Positions 43,398 to 52,077 of a DNA stretch of 64,000 nt are shown here, piece after piece. This DNA is from Armatimonadota bacterium (GTDB lineage: Bacteria; Armatimonadota; Fimbriimonadia; Fimbriimonadales; Fimbriimonadaceae): assembly GCA_016223145.1 (NCBI GenBank), contig JACRPN010000001.1, forward strand, positions 124,001 to 188,000, in the 5' to 3' direction. How positions within the stretch are numbered: the first letter of the stretch is position 1; each line of letters opens with the position of its first letter. The notes beneath the pieces were generated by a model. It saw only the letters and a program-made list of their open reading frames with translations. It ran no database searches and was not told the DNA's origin. A program made the position numbers and the translations under genes.

Positions 43398-43443
43398 TGT
43401 TAGGTATAGGTCATATAAGTCTTATAGGACATATACGTCGTTG
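43398..43443. repeat. AT-rich repeat between atpA and atpG
   Basis: TAGGTCATATAAGTCTTATAGGACATATACGTC: overlapping 7-8 base units with partial inverted symmetry in an otherwise GC-rich operon. Only 46 bases long. Confidence 0.55.
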
Positions 43444-45012
43444 CTACGCGGTTACGGCCTCCCTCAGGGGCTTGCCTGAGGTCTGGGACTCCTTGAAGAT
43501 CGCGGCGTACTCGGTGTAGGCCTTCTTCATGGCTTCCTCGATTTCGGGGGCCACGGCCTTGGTGGCTCGGATGGATTCGACCACGTCCGGATACTTCTCG
43601 TGGATGTAAGCGACGGCGCCCTTCTCGAACGCGGCGACCTGCTGGTTGGTCACGTCATCCAGATAGCCGCCGGTTCCGCCATAGATCGCGATGATCTCAT
43701 CGGTGACATCGTAGCTGACGTGCAGGTCCTGCTTGAGCAGTTCGGTGAGTCGCTGGCCTCGGATGAGCTGCATCTGGGTGGCTTTGTCGAGGTCGCTGGC
43801 GAACTGGCTGAACGCCTGCACTTCGCGGAAGTTTGCCATCTCGAGCTTCAGCTTTCCGGCAACCTGCTTCATCGCCTTGATCTGGGCGTTGCCACCCACG
43901 CGGCTGACCGAGATGCCCACGTTGATTGCGGGCCGGACACCGGCGAAGAACAGGTCCGGCTCCAGATAGATCTGGCCGTCCGTGATCGAGATGACGTTCG
44001 TCGGGATATAGGCTGAAACGTCTCCCTGTTGGGTTTCGATGATCGGCAGCGCCGTCAAAGAACCGCCTCCAAGCTCGTCGTTGACCTTCGCCGCACGCTC
44101 CAGAAGGCGGCTGTGCAGGTAGAAGACGTCGCCAGGATAGGCTTCGCGTCCGGGGGGTCTCCGTAGGAGAAGCGAGACCGCGCGATAGGCTTGGGCGTGC
44201 TTGGAAAGGTCATCGTAGACCACAAGGGCATGTTGGCCGTTGTCCCGATAAAACTCGCCGATGGCTGCGCCGGCGAACGGCGCCAGGTACTGCATGGCGT
44301 TCGGGTCTGAAGCGCCTGACGCCACGATGGTCGTGTATTCCATGGCGCCGTACTCTTCCAGGGTCGCCACAACGCGGGCCACGGAGGACATCTTCTGGCC
44401 GATGGCGACGTAGATGCAGTACACAGGACTTCCGCCGGGCTCGTGCGTCGACTTCTGGTTGATGATCGTGTCGATCGTGATGGCGGTTTTGCCGGTTTGG
44501 CGGTCGCCGATGATGAGCTCACGCTGGCCGCGGCCGATCGGGATCATCGCATCGATAGCCTTGATGCCGGTCTGAAGCGGCTCAACAACGGGCTGGCGTT
44601 GCACGACGCCTGGGGCGATGACCTCAAGCCGGCGGGTTTCGCTCGCTTGGATCGGGCCCTTTCCATCGATAGGCTGGCCCAGCGAGTTCACGACGCGCCC
44701 GAGGAGCCCCTTGCCGACCGGAAGCTCGATGATGCGGCCGGTTTCCTTGACCGGGTCGCCTTCCTTGATCTCCGAATCCGGGCCGATAAGCACCGCGCCG
44801 ATCGAATCCTCTTCGAGGTTCAGCGCGAGGCCCATGACGCCGCCGGGGAACTCGAGGAGCTCTCCCATCTGCGCATCGGGCAGGCCATAGACGCGGGCAA
44901 TGCCGTCTCCAACCTGGAGGACGGTGCCAACGTATTCGGTCTCGACCTTTCGCTCGAATTTCTCAAGCTCTTGGGTCAGGATCGACGTGATTTCTTCGGG
45001 TCGTATTGCCAT
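43444..45012 (-). CDS. atpA: ATP synthase alpha subunit
   Basis: 522 residues, full length. P-loop [14 protein letters not shown], the alpha-specific [81 protein letters not shown], and the C-terminal helical domain. With the beta subunit it forms the catalytic hexamer, carrying the non-catalytic nucleotide sites. The four-helix-bundle gene separates it from atpH. Confidence 0.97.
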   Translation of the reverse strand: MAIRPEEITSILTQELEKFERKVETEYVGTVLQVGDGIARVYGLPDAQMGELLEFPGGVMGLALNLEEDSIGAVLIGPDSEIKEGDPVKETGRIIELPVGKGLLGRVVNSLGQPIDGKGPIQASETRRLEVIAPGVVQRQPVVEPLQTGIKAIDAMIPIGRGQRELIIGDRQTGKTAITIDTIINQKSTHEPGGSPVYCIYVAIGQKMSSVARVVATLEEYGAMEYTTIVASGASDPNAMQYLAPFAGAAIGEFYRDNGQHALVVYDDLSKHAQAYRAVSLLLRRPPGREAYPGDVFYLHSRLLERAAKVNDELGGGSLTALPIIETQQGDVSAYIPTNVISITDGQIYLEPDLFFAGVRPAINVGISVSRVGGNAQIKAMKQVAGKLKLEMANFREVQAFSQFASDLDKATQMQLIRGQRLTELLKQDLHVSYDVTDEIIAIYGGTGGYLDDVTNQQVAAFEKGAVAYIHEKYPDVVESIRATKAVAPEIEEAMKKAYTEYAAIFKESQTSGKPLREAVTA

Positions 45013-45023
45013 GGTGGTATTGA

Positions 45024-45524
45024 TTAGTGGGGTTGATCCCCTTCGAGAAAGTCGTTCTGTGAAAATGGAAAGACTGGTGAGAATGGTGAGAGTTGCTCCG
45101 GATCCAGACCTGCGTAGCTCGCTCGAAGCTCCCTCACCACGTTTCCTTCCACGCGTTCGATCAAGTTGTAGAGTTTGCGTCCCAACAAATGGAGGGTATC
45201 CCTTGCTGCGGCCATCTGCAGTTCCGTCAGATAGCCGAAGTCCTGCGCCAGGATGAGCTGGGTATCGAGCTCGTAAAGGGAACCGCGTGCGACCTTGAGT
45301 GCTTTCACGAACATGCCGGCGCTTTCGTGTCCCCAGCCTTCAGCAATGTTGCTCGGAACGGAAATGGCAGCTCTACGTACTTGTTGCTTTAAGCCATAGT
45401 CCTCAGACTTCGGAAAGAGTGCGCTTAAGTCATAGACCAAGGAAGCCAGTTGGCGGCCGAGTTGCCAGACTTCAAGCTTCTTGAAGCCTTGCGGCTCGAC
45501 GCGCAGTTGTGGCACATCGTTCAC
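45024..45524 (-). CDS. four-helix-bundle protein (S23/IVP family) inserted in the atp operon
   Basis: 166 residues. Residues about 14-125 match the four-helix-bundle family known from intervening sequences of 23S rRNA ([68 protein letters not shown]). Function unknown; such genes spread as small cargo. It sits between atpH and atpA, same strand. The last 20 residues ([13 protein letters not shown]) are translated from CTCACCATT-type repeats, which also lie just before its start. The start is GTG at 45524 with AGGAGG six bases ahead. Confidence 0.88.
   Translation of the reverse strand: MNDVPQLRVEPQGFKKLEVWQLGRQLASLVYDLSALFPKSEDYGLKQQVRRAAISVPSNIAEGWGHESAGMFVKALKVARGSLYELDTQLILAQDFGYLTELQMAAARDTLHLLGRKLYNLIERVEGNVVRELRASYAGLDPEQLSPFSPVFPFSQNDFLEGDQPH
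45060..45095. repeat. CTCACCATT-type repeat, downstream arm
   Basis: GGTGAGAATGGTGAGA on the + strand, inside the 3' end of the four-helix-bundle gene. The same units recur at 45540-45580 and 48950-49050. Confidence 0.6.
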
Positions 45525-45537
45525 TGGCCACCTCCTG

Positions 45538-45579
45538 CAATTCTCACCATTCTCACAACTCTCACCATTCTCACAGTCC
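45538..45579. repeat. CTCACCATT-type repeat, upstream arm
   Basis: Two tandem copies of an 18-base unit TTCTCACCATTCTCACAA in the gap between atpH and the four-helix-bundle gene. Together with the arm at 45060 it brackets that gene. Confidence 0.7.
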
Positions 45580-46134
45580 CTACGCTTGCTTCAACAGCTC
45601 ATACCTGAGCTGATCCTTCATGCGCCTTAGCCCGCCTTTGACGGAGCCGTCTAGAACGTAGTTGCCATAGGCCACGCGAACGCCGGCGATGAGGCCGGGA
45701 TCGACGCGGAACGTCGCCTCAACCTTCTTGCCGGAGGTCTTTTCGAGCTTGTCGACGATTTTCTTGCGGTCGGCGTCCTTCAGCTCGGTCGCTGAAGACA
45801 CCTGCGCGAAGAGCACCTTCCCCTGTTCGCGCCGGATCTCAACGAACCGGTTGCGTACATCGGGGGTCAGGTCTTCACGCCGCTTGGTGACCAGCAGGCG
45901 CAGGGCCGACATCGTGATCTTGGAGAGCTTCGGGCCAAACACGGTCTCCATGATGCGCAGCCTGCGGTCCCTTGGGACGTTCGGGCTGATCATGAAGTCC
46001 TTGAACTTCGCGTCCTGCTCCATCAGGTCGGCAACCAGGTTGAGGTCCTCTTCCACGCGAGCCGTCTCGCCGCCGCGTTCCGCGACGTCGAAAAGGGCCT
46101 GCGCGTAGCGCCGCGCCACTCGCGTGTCGGCCAT
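45580..46134 (-). CDS. atpH: ATP synthase delta subunit
   Basis: 184 residues, normal. N-terminal six-helix domain (VARRYAQALFDVAERGGETARVEEDL) and the C-terminal block GLIAGVRVAYGNYVLDGSVKGGLRRMKDQL match the OSCP/delta family. It ties the peripheral stalk to the top of F1. One base separates it from the end of atpF. Confidence 0.95.
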   Translation of the reverse strand: MADTRVARRYAQALFDVAERGGETARVEEDLNLVADLMEQDAKFKDFMISPNVPRDRRLRIMETVFGPKLSKITMSALRLLVTKRREDLTPDVRNRFVEIRREQGKVLFAQVSSATELKDADRKKIVDKLEKTSGKKVEATFRVDPGLIAGVRVAYGNYVLDGSVKGGLRRMKDQLRYELLKQA

Positions 46135-46135
46135 G

Positions 46136-46729
46136 TTAAGCCGTCGCCTCCACCTTGTCGATGAACTCTTCGACGAGCCTTCTGCTCTTCGCGTCGTCCA
46201 TGCTCTCGCCGACCAATCGCTCGGTTGCCTGGAGCGTCAGGTTGACCACATGCAGCCGTAGGTCGCCCATGATCTTCTGTTTCTCCTGCTCGATTTCAGC
46301 GATGGCCGTCTTCTTCAGCTCTTCCGCCTGCTTGACGGCATCCGAGCGAAGCTGATCTCGAAGCGATTGCGCTTCCCGAATCGTGGCCTGGATACTCTCC
46401 CTGGCCTCGGCTTCGGTCTGCACGATGCGCTTCTCATAGTCGCTCTTGAGCTGAGCCATTTCCGCGCGCATTTCGGTGGCCTCGGCGAAGGTTCGCTCGA
46501 GTTCCGTGGTGCGGCCGTGGATGGCGTCTCCCAGCGGCTTGAAATAGAACATGTTCAAGACTGGGAAGAGGATCAAGAACATTCCGATCATCGAAACGGT
46601 CTTGCCAAGGTCCAGCGGGATGCCCTGCGAGGCGAGCGATTCCTGGAAGGCGAGGTGCACTTCCGTGGAAACGTACCAACCCGCAAAGGCGAGCGCAAGA
46701 CCAACGATGACTATGAAGAGCGTTTTCAT
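46136..46729 (-). CDS. atpF: ATP synthase b subunit
   Basis: 197 residues. An N-terminal export-like hydrophobic stretch (1-20) and a second membrane segment (about 48-65, VSMIGMFLILFPVLNMFYF) lead into a long amphipathic coiled helix (ELERTFAEATEMRAEMAQLKSDYEKR and onward). The first hydrophobic stretch is unusual for b subunits, which normally have one membrane helix. It forms the peripheral stalk with delta. Confidence 0.9.
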   Translation of the reverse strand: MKTLFIVIVGLALAFAGWYVSTEVHLAFQESLASQGIPLDLGKTVSMIGMFLILFPVLNMFYFKPLGDAIHGRTTELERTFAEATEMRAEMAQLKSDYEKRIVQTEAEARESIQATIREAQSLRDQLRSDAVKQAEELKKTAIAEIEQEKQKIMGDLRLHVVNLTLQATERLVGESMDDAKSRRLVEEFIDKVEATA

Positions 46730-46797
46730 GGGCGCAAGAGTATCGAGTGGATCCAGTTCTTCTTGGCGGCGCCAAGCAGCCGGCCTATAGAGCCAAC

Positions 46798-46998
46798 TTA
46801 CTTGTTGAACGAGCCGGGGGCGACGAACAGGGTCAAAAGGAACGTAAGCTCGACGAACGCAAACGCGATCAGCATGACGGTCTGCAGTTTGCCGAGCGCT
46901 TCAGGCTGGCGGGCCATGCCCGACATCGCGCTGTAGCCGATAAGGCCGAAGCCAATGCCCGCGCCGAGTACGGCCAGGCCAAGTCCGATCATCATCAT
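46798..46998 (-). CDS. atpE: ATP synthase c subunit
   Basis: 66 residues, two membrane helices with a polar loop ARQPEA. The ion-binding carboxylate is the Glu in AFVELTFLL. The first helix ([16 protein letters not shown]) has no Gln at the position that marks sodium-type rings, so proton coupling is more likely; this is inference. Subunits form the rotor ring. The ATG is one of three in a row; AAGGAGG lies 14 bases before the first. Confidence 0.95.
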   Translation of the reverse strand: MMMIGLGLAVLGAGIGFGLIGYSAMSGMARQPEALGKLQTVMLIAFAFVELTFLLTLFVAPGSFNK

Positions 46999-47043
46999 GG
47001 TAGTGTGGTTGTCCTCCTTGTATCGCGGTAACTAAAATCGTGG

Positions 47044-47850
47044 TTAATGGGCGTGCGCTGCTTCCTTTCCGTGCTCTTCCTCGTGGTGCGTGACCAAGGA
47101 GATGTAAACGCAGGTCAGAAGCGTAAACACCAGGGCTTGGACGACGACAGTCAGCAGCTTGACGAGAATCAGGAAGCCACCGACGGGAAGGTGGAGCATC
47201 GGGCCATATGCCGTGTTGAGCGCCTCGACCGCTGTGTGGCCTCCGTGGATGTTGCCGAAAAGTCGGAGTGAGAGCGAAACGTTCTTCATCAACTCCGAAA
47301 TCAGTTCGACGACGAAAAGCAAAGGCGTGATAATGATCGCCATCGCAATCGGAAGCTTGGGCCCTGCGAAGTGCCGCATGTGCAGGAAGAAGCCCTTGAA
47401 CCAGGCTGCAGCCTTGCCCTCGCCATGGGCGATCAGATGGTCGGCGTGGCCCTTGATGCCCTCATGCTGAACATAAGCGATCGCGATGAGCGCCATCGCC
47501 AGGTTGAAGCTCAGGTCGGCCGAAGGGGCGCTCGCAAAGAACAGCGCGACACCGTTCGAGATGAAGATGACCATCCAGAGCGTGCCGATAAGCGGGATGT
47601 ACTTCCTTCCGTGCGGGCCGATGATGTTCAACACCATCGCTTCGACGAATAGATACATCTGCTCGGCGGCCTGGGTGATGGGGTTCTTGAAGACCTTTTT
47701 ATTCAGCCCCGCTCGTGTGCGGCCAACCAAGAAGGCGATGATGAGGAGGACTAGCCCAACATAAAAAACGAGCCCGAAATAGCCGGGCCCTTCATGCTCG
47801 CCTCCGGCAGAGGCAAGGGGCAACATATTGATCGTCCTGACGTCCATCAT
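47044..47850 (-). CDS. atpB: ATP synthase a subunit
   Basis: 268 residues, five to six membrane helices. The proton-path block is present in SLSLRLFGNIHGGHTAVEAL (essential Arg) and the C-terminal VKLLTVVVQALVFTLLTCVYISLVTHHEE. The N-terminal region starts MMDVRTINMLPLASAGGEHEGPG. It forms the stator channel against the c ring. It precedes atpE by 45 bases and is preceded by the AtpI-like gene. Confidence 0.95.
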   Translation of the reverse strand: MMDVRTINMLPLASAGGEHEGPGYFGLVFYVGLVLLIIAFLVGRTRAGLNKKVFKNPITQAAEQMYLFVEAMVLNIIGPHGRKYIPLIGTLWMVIFISNGVALFFASAPSADLSFNLAMALIAIAYVQHEGIKGHADHLIAHGEGKAAAWFKGFFLHMRHFAGPKLPIAMAIIITPLLFVVELISELMKNVSLSLRLFGNIHGGHTAVEALNTAYGPMLHLPVGGFLILVKLLTVVVQALVFTLLTCVYISLVTHHEEEHGKEAAHAH

Positions 47851-47928
47851 CCCTGGTTGGTCGCGAGCCGCTTGCCGAGGGATATCCGTTTCCGGAGAAC
47901 GCAGGTCTTTTGCCTACGCTTCGAAGGT

Positions 47929-48306
47929 CTACGCATAACCCCCGTCTTTGCGGGTTGATGCCCACGCGACGAGCAACGAGTATACCAAGATGACCCCCGT
48001 CAAAAAACACCCCGGGGCGGGGTCGCCGATCTTTTGGGAAACCCTCCACACGACAATGTAGAGGGGGATCTTGGCGAAGAAGGCGAGGATCGAAACGGTC
48101 GCGCCGAAGGGGGACGTGGCGCCCCTTCCCACAGCGTCGCCGAGCAGCCCGATGACCATCTTGAGGGCGAAGACGCCGAAGGCTGCCGAAGCGAGCCCGA
48201 GCGCCATGCCCTCCACGGCCTTGCTCTGGCCGTATACATAGCTGGCGATCAGAGCGGCAAGTCCAGCGGCGGCCAAGAACACCCAGAGCTTTCCTGTTCT
48301 CTTCAT
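47929..48306 (-). CDS. AtpI-like membrane protein
   Basis: About 125 residues with four membrane helices (LWVFLAAAGLAALIASYVYG, MALGLASAAFGVFALKMVIGLLG, VSILAFFAKIPLYIVVWRV, CFLTGVILVYSLLVAWA). The position between atpZ and atpB and the helix count are those of AtpI, the assembly helper for the c ring, although sequence similarity is low. The ATG at 48306 follows a GGCTTCCGG; a TTG further upstream (48372) is possible. Confidence 0.65.
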   Translation of the reverse strand: MKRTGKLWVFLAAAGLAALIASYVYGQSKAVEGMALGLASAAFGVFALKMVIGLLGDAVGRGATSPFGATVSILAFFAKIPLYIVVWRVSQKIGDPAPGCFLTGVILVYSLLVAWASTRKDGGYA

Positions 48307-48401
48307 TGCCGGAAGCCCTTTTGATGCCTCCGCCCGTTCCGGGCTGGTGGCCTCAAAAGGGGCCTCCTCCAACCCGAAGCGGCGGCTTTCCCAAGATTGT
48401 C

Positions 48402-48920
48402 CTACCTCTCCTCATTTCTCTTGAGCATGAACAGGGCCATGCCCATCCCCAAAGCCGCACCCGCGATGGCGCCGATTCCTGCCCACTGCGAGGTGCCATT
48501 CGCCCGATCCACGAACAGCCCGACGACGGCGAACAAAACGGGAAATCCGATGATAGTGTACGCGATGGAGAGCCCAACGCCAAGCCCGCGATAGTCCTCT
48601 GCATCCTTCGCTGACCGGCGCTTTGGGATTGAGCCCACGTTTTCGTTGCGCGCGCGGGCGTCCTTGGCCTGGCTCTCGATTCGGCTCAACCGACGCTCCA
48701 AATCGGGGTCAATCCCCAAATCCGGGGCGTTCCGGGTCCGTTCCGCGGCCTCCTCCATCTCACCGAGCCTCGTGCCAAAGGTGACGTCGAGCTCCTTCTC
48801 AATGCGATCGACGGCCTTCTGCAGGCGCTGTTCGACTTCGTCATCCACGGCGTCCTCGCAGACTGGAGAGTCTGCGCCACGGGGGGGCTCCCCTTTTCCA
48901 GGTAGAGGCTCGTCTGGCAT
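48402..48920 (-). CDS. atpZ: AtpZ-like ATP synthase operon protein with long N-terminus
   Basis: 172 residues. The C-terminal 70 residues carry two membrane helices in the AtpZ/AtpQ pattern (YRGLGVGLSIAYTIIGFPVLFAVVGLFVDRA and WAGIGAIAGAALGMGMALF). The first 95 residues are acidic and helical, a region that ordinary AtpZ proteins do not have. AtpZ and AtpI together can form a Mg/Ca channel serving the ATP synthase. A TACCTT lies seven bases before the ATG, so the operon's mRNA is likely leaderless. Confidence 0.8.
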   Translation of the reverse strand: MPDEPLPGKGEPPRGADSPVCEDAVDDEVEQRLQKAVDRIEKELDVTFGTRLGEMEEAAERTRNAPDLGIDPDLERRLSRIESQAKDARARNENVGSIPKRRSAKDAEDYRGLGVGLSIAYTIIGFPVLFAVVGLFVDRANGTSQWAGIGAIAGAALGMGMALFMLKRNEER

Positions 48921-48927
48921 ACTGGAT

Positions 48928-48933
48928 AAGGTA
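48928..48933 (-). promoter_or_regulatory. leaderless-type -10 element of the atp operon (TACCTT)
   Basis: TACCTT ends seven bases before the atpZ ATG on the minus strand. No other -10-like site is visible between atpZ and recG. Confidence 0.5.
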
Positions 48934-48954
48934 CCGCGGAAACGCGCAAGTTAA

Positions 48955-49050
48955 GTGAGAGTTGTAGGAATGGTGAGAATTGTGAGCATTGTCCGGGCCC
49001 AATCTCACCAATCTCACCACTCTCACCATTCTCACCATTCTCACCGCTCG
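48955..49050. repeat. CTCACCATT-type tandem repeats before recG
   Basis: On the + strand GGTGAGAATTGTGAGC units are followed by five to six TCTCACCAATCTCACCA/TCTCACCATT units, an inverted arrangement. This unit also brackets the four-helix-bundle gene 3.5 kb away. An in-frame extension of recG would read it as (LT)n. Confidence 0.7.
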
Positions 49051-49054
49051 CACC

Positions 49055-51154
49055 ATGTCCTCCGCCCCCGGACCTCATAAACGCACACTGGACGACGAGA
49101 TTCAGTATCTGAAGGGCGTCGGACCCAGGAACGCAGGCCTGCTCGCAAAGGTCGGCATCAAGACCGTTCGCGACATTCTGTTCCACCTCCCCAGGCGCTA
49201 TGAGGACAGGACCAAGCTCCCCAAGATGCAGAGCCTGCGCTCCGGCGACGTGGTGACCGTGCGCGGAAAGCTCCTCGGACTGGAGACCAAGCAGGTGCGC
49301 GGCGGGATGGTGATTCTGCGCGCCGTCATCAGCGATGGCACCGGCACGGTCGGGCTCACTTGGTTCAACCAGCCCTGGGTGAAGAAGGCGCTCGAGGGGT
49401 TCAAAGGCGAGATCATCGCTTTTGGCCAGGTCAAGGAATCCGGCTGGACCTACGACATCAACAGCCCCGAGTACGAAAAGGTCGATCCTGAGGATGAGGC
49501 CGAGGGGTTTCAGCGGATCATGCCCGTGTACCCGCTTAGCGAGGGCCTCCCGCAATGGGTGGTCCGAAAGGCTGCCGTGTCTGCCCTGCAGACCCACGCG
49601 GAGCTCCTGGAAGAATCGCTTCCTGCAGCCATCCAGCGGACCCACGGCCTCATGTCCCTCGAACTTGCCATCCAGCGTGTCCACCGGCCCGAGAGCCTTG
49701 AGGACGTAGACGCGGCACGGCGCAGGATGGTCTTCGAGGAGTTCCTGTGGCTGCAACTTGCGCTCGGCATGAAGCGGAACGAGACCCACCGCGAATCTGG
49801 CGAGCCGTTCCCGATCTCGAAGATGGAGGGGCTTTGGGACGAGATTCACAGGATGCTTCCGTTTGAGCTAACCGGGGCGCAAAAGCGGGTCATCGGCGAG
49901 ATCTTCTCCGATCTGGAGGCGCCATTCCCGATGAACCGATTGCTGCAAGGCGACGTCGGGTCGGGCAAGACCGCCGTGGCGGCAGCGGCGATGCTTGCCG
50001 CGGTCCGGTGCGGCTATCAGGCGGCCCTCATGGCGCCAACCGAGATCCTCGCCGAGCAGCACCGGATGAATCTGGAGAGCCTCTTTGCGCCGCTGGGGAT
50101 CGAGGTGGCGCTCTTGGTGGGCAGGCAAACCTCCACGGAGCGAAGAAAGGCCCTGGCGCACACCGAAACGGGCAAGGCCGGCATCGTGATCGGCACCCAT
50201 GCCCTGATTCAAGAAGGCGTCCGTTTCCACAAGCTGGGTTTCGTCGTGATCGATGAGCAGCATCGCTTTGGCGTTCTGCAGCGGGCGGCCCTCAAGGAAA
50301 AGGGGTACGGCAACCCTGACGTGCTGGTGATGACGGCCACGCCCATCCCCAGAACCCTGACCATGACCCTTTACGGCGACCTCGATGTGAGCGTCATCGA
50401 CGAACTGCCGCCGGGGCGAAAGCCGATCAAGACGCACTGGAAGGTGCGCTCGGAGCGCGATTCGGTCTATGAGGGAGTGCGAAAACTCATCGAGGGTGGC
50501 CGGCAGGCGTACATTGTGTGCCCTTTGGTGGCCGATAGCGAAAAGATGCTCGCCCAAGCCGCCGAAGATTTACATTACAGGCTTACGCATGAAACCTATC
50601 CAGATTTTGCGGTAGGGTTGCTGCACGGCCAAATGAAACCCAAGGAGAAGGACGACGTGATGGCACGGTTTCGGGCGGGCGAGGTCCAGGTCTTGGTGAG
50701 CACTACTGTTATCGAGGTGGGGGTCGACGTGCCGAATGCGAGCGTGATGGTCGTCGAAGACGCCAACCGCTTCGGCCTTAGCCAGCTTCACCAGCTTCGT
50801 GGAAGGGTGGGTAGAGGCTCGGCGCAGAGCTTCTGTGTTCTGCTAGGCGACGGCCGGACCGAAGACGCCCAGGCCAGGCTGAGCATTATGTCGGAGACCA
50901 CCGACGGCTTCAGGATCGCAGAAGAGGACCTGAAACTCAGGGGTCCCGGTGAGCTTCTTGGAACCAAGCAAGCGGGCAGTCTGGGCCTAAAAGTGGCCGA
51001 CCTCTTAAAGGACGGCAGGGTGCTTGAGGAGGCTCGTCAGGCGGCGATGCGAATCCTTGAGAACGATCCCGGACTCTCACAACCGGATCACGCAGCGCTT
51101 CGCGAAGGCATGCTGCGACTCCAACCCGAACGCGCCGCCGTCATCACATCCTGA
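49055..51154 (+). CDS. recG: ATP-dependent DNA helicase RecG
   Basis: About 699 residues. N-terminal wedge/OB domain (LKGVGPRNAGLLAKVGIKTVRDILFHLPRRYEDR, VTVRGKLLGLETKQVRGG, WFNQPWVKKAL), Walker A GDVGSGKTAVAAAA, DEQH box in VIDEQHRFGVLQR, motif III MTATPIPRT, and motif VI QLRGRVGRG. It remodels stalled forks and Holliday junctions. The start at 49055 (MSSAPGPHK) was chosen over 48989, whose extra residues are translated from tandem repeats. Confidence 0.95.
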   Translation: MSSAPGPHKRTLDDEIQYLKGVGPRNAGLLAKVGIKTVRDILFHLPRRYEDRTKLPKMQSLRSGDVVTVRGKLLGLETKQVRGGMVILRAVISDGTGTVGLTWFNQPWVKKALEGFKGEIIAFGQVKESGWTYDINSPEYEKVDPEDEAEGFQRIMPVYPLSEGLPQWVVRKAAVSALQTHAELLEESLPAAIQRTHGLMSLELAIQRVHRPESLEDVDAARRRMVFEEFLWLQLALGMKRNETHRESGEPFPISKMEGLWDEIHRMLPFELTGAQKRVIGEIFSDLEAPFPMNRLLQGDVGSGKTAVAAAAMLAAVRCGYQAALMAPTEILAEQHRMNLESLFAPLGIEVALLVGRQTSTERRKALAHTETGKAGIVIGTHALIQEGVRFHKLGFVVIDEQHRFGVLQRAALKEKGYGNPDVLVMTATPIPRTLTMTLYGDLDVSVIDELPPGRKPIKTHWKVRSERDSVYEGVRKLIEGGRQAYIVCPLVADSEKMLAQAAEDLHYRLTHETYPDFAVGLLHGQMKPKEKDDVMARFRAGEVQVLVSTTVIEVGVDVPNASVMVVEDANRFGLSQLHQLRGRVGRGSAQSFCVLLGDGRTEDAQARLSIMSETTDGFRIAEEDLKLRGPGELLGTKQAGSLGLKVADLLKDGRVLEEARQAAMRILENDPGLSQPDHAALREGMLRLQPERAAVITS

Positions 51155-51157
51155 GCC

Positions 51158-51461
51158 ATGAAACTGCCCTTTGTTGGATCAACCCTCCCCCAGATCTCGC
51201 CCCTGGAGCTGAAATCAGAGCTTGACGGGAACAACCCGCCCACCCTGCTTGACGTCCGTGAGACAGAGGAACTGGCGATCAGCCATCTGGAGGGAGCCCT
51301 GCACATCCCCATGCGGCAACTGCGTCGTGTGCCGGTCCGGCCACCGAAGCTCTTCGGTAGTCCGTTACTTGATAGAGAACGGCTTCACGTCTGTCCGGAA
51401 CCTGTCCACGGGCATGAACGGCTGGTCCCGCGATGTGGACCCTAACGTGCAGAAGTATTGA
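51158..51461 (+). pseudogene. rhodanese-domain protein, frameshifted
   Basis: The first frame gives a good rhodanese N-terminal half (PTLLDVRETEELAISHLEGALHIPMRQL). The catalytic loop and C-terminal half (VVCRSGHRSS, YLIENGFTSVRNLSTGMNGWSRDVDP) lie in another frame. About ten residues that normally separate the two blocks are missing at about 51320-51335, so a small deletion has shifted the frame. The catalytic Cys is retained in the second half. It starts three bases after recG and would be cotranscribed. A sequencing error alone would not explain the missing residues. Confidence 0.7.
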
Positions 51462-51464
51462 AGG

Positions 51465-52046
51465 TTACTTCAACGCCGCTTCGATCGAGGCAACGAAATC
51501 CTTGTCGTCCGGAGTCACGCGGGGAGCGAAGCGCTTCAGCACCTTGCCGTCCTTTCCGACCAGGAACTTGGCGAAGTTCCACTCGATGTCGCCCTTGTTC
51601 TCGGTGGACTGCAGCAGCCAGGTGTAGAGCGGGTGGATCCCCTCGCCCTTGACCACGATCTTCGAGAACATCGGGAAGGTGACGTTGTACTTGCCGGTGC
51701 AGAACTCCTTGATCTCGGTGTCGGTGCCTGGCTCTTGGCCACCGAACTGGTTCGCCGGGAAGCCGAGGACCACGAGGCCTCTGTCCTTATACGTGGTGTA
51801 GAGCTTCTGAAGGCCCTCATATTGGGGAGTGAGGCCGCACTTGCTGGCCACATTGACCACCAGCACCACCTTGCCCTTGAACTTGGCGAGCGGCATCTCC
51901 TTGCCGTCGATGTCCTTCATTTTGAAGTCGTAAAGGGAGCCGGCCGCTTTGGGATCGAGGGGCGCGGCCTTCCTCCCAAAGAAGAGGCTGAACGACATGG
52001 CGAACACGGGCACGGCGAGCAGGGACAGGATCATTTGAGTTTTCAT
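51465..52046 (-). CDS. glutathione peroxidase-like protein, exported
   Basis: 193 residues. An N-terminal hydrophobic signal or anchor (1-20) precedes the thioredoxin-fold peroxidase. Catalytic residues: Cys (not selenocysteine) in NVASKCGLTPQY, Gln in FPANQFGGQEPG, Trp in IEWNFAKFLV. Cys-type members mainly reduce lipid hydroperoxides using thioredoxin. The export signal suggests an envelope location. A GAGG lies 9 bases before the ATG. Confidence 0.9.
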   Translation of the reverse strand: MKTQMILSLLAVPVFAMSFSLFFGRKAAPLDPKAAGSLYDFKMKDIDGKEMPLAKFKGKVVLVVNVASKCGLTPQYEGLQKLYTTYKDRGLVVLGFPANQFGGQEPGTDTEIKEFCTGKYNVTFPMFSKIVVKGEGIHPLYTWLLQSTENKGDIEWNFAKFLVGKDGKVLKRFAPRVTPDDKDFVASIEAALK

Positions 52047-52077
52047 CTCGATTCCTCGGCAAAGACCGAATCCAGTC

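Noticed and set aside
48989-49054. Longer RecG N-terminus
   Set aside because: The extra residues are a translation of CTCACCATT repeats (LTILTILT-type), and the helicase N-terminus begins normally at 49055.
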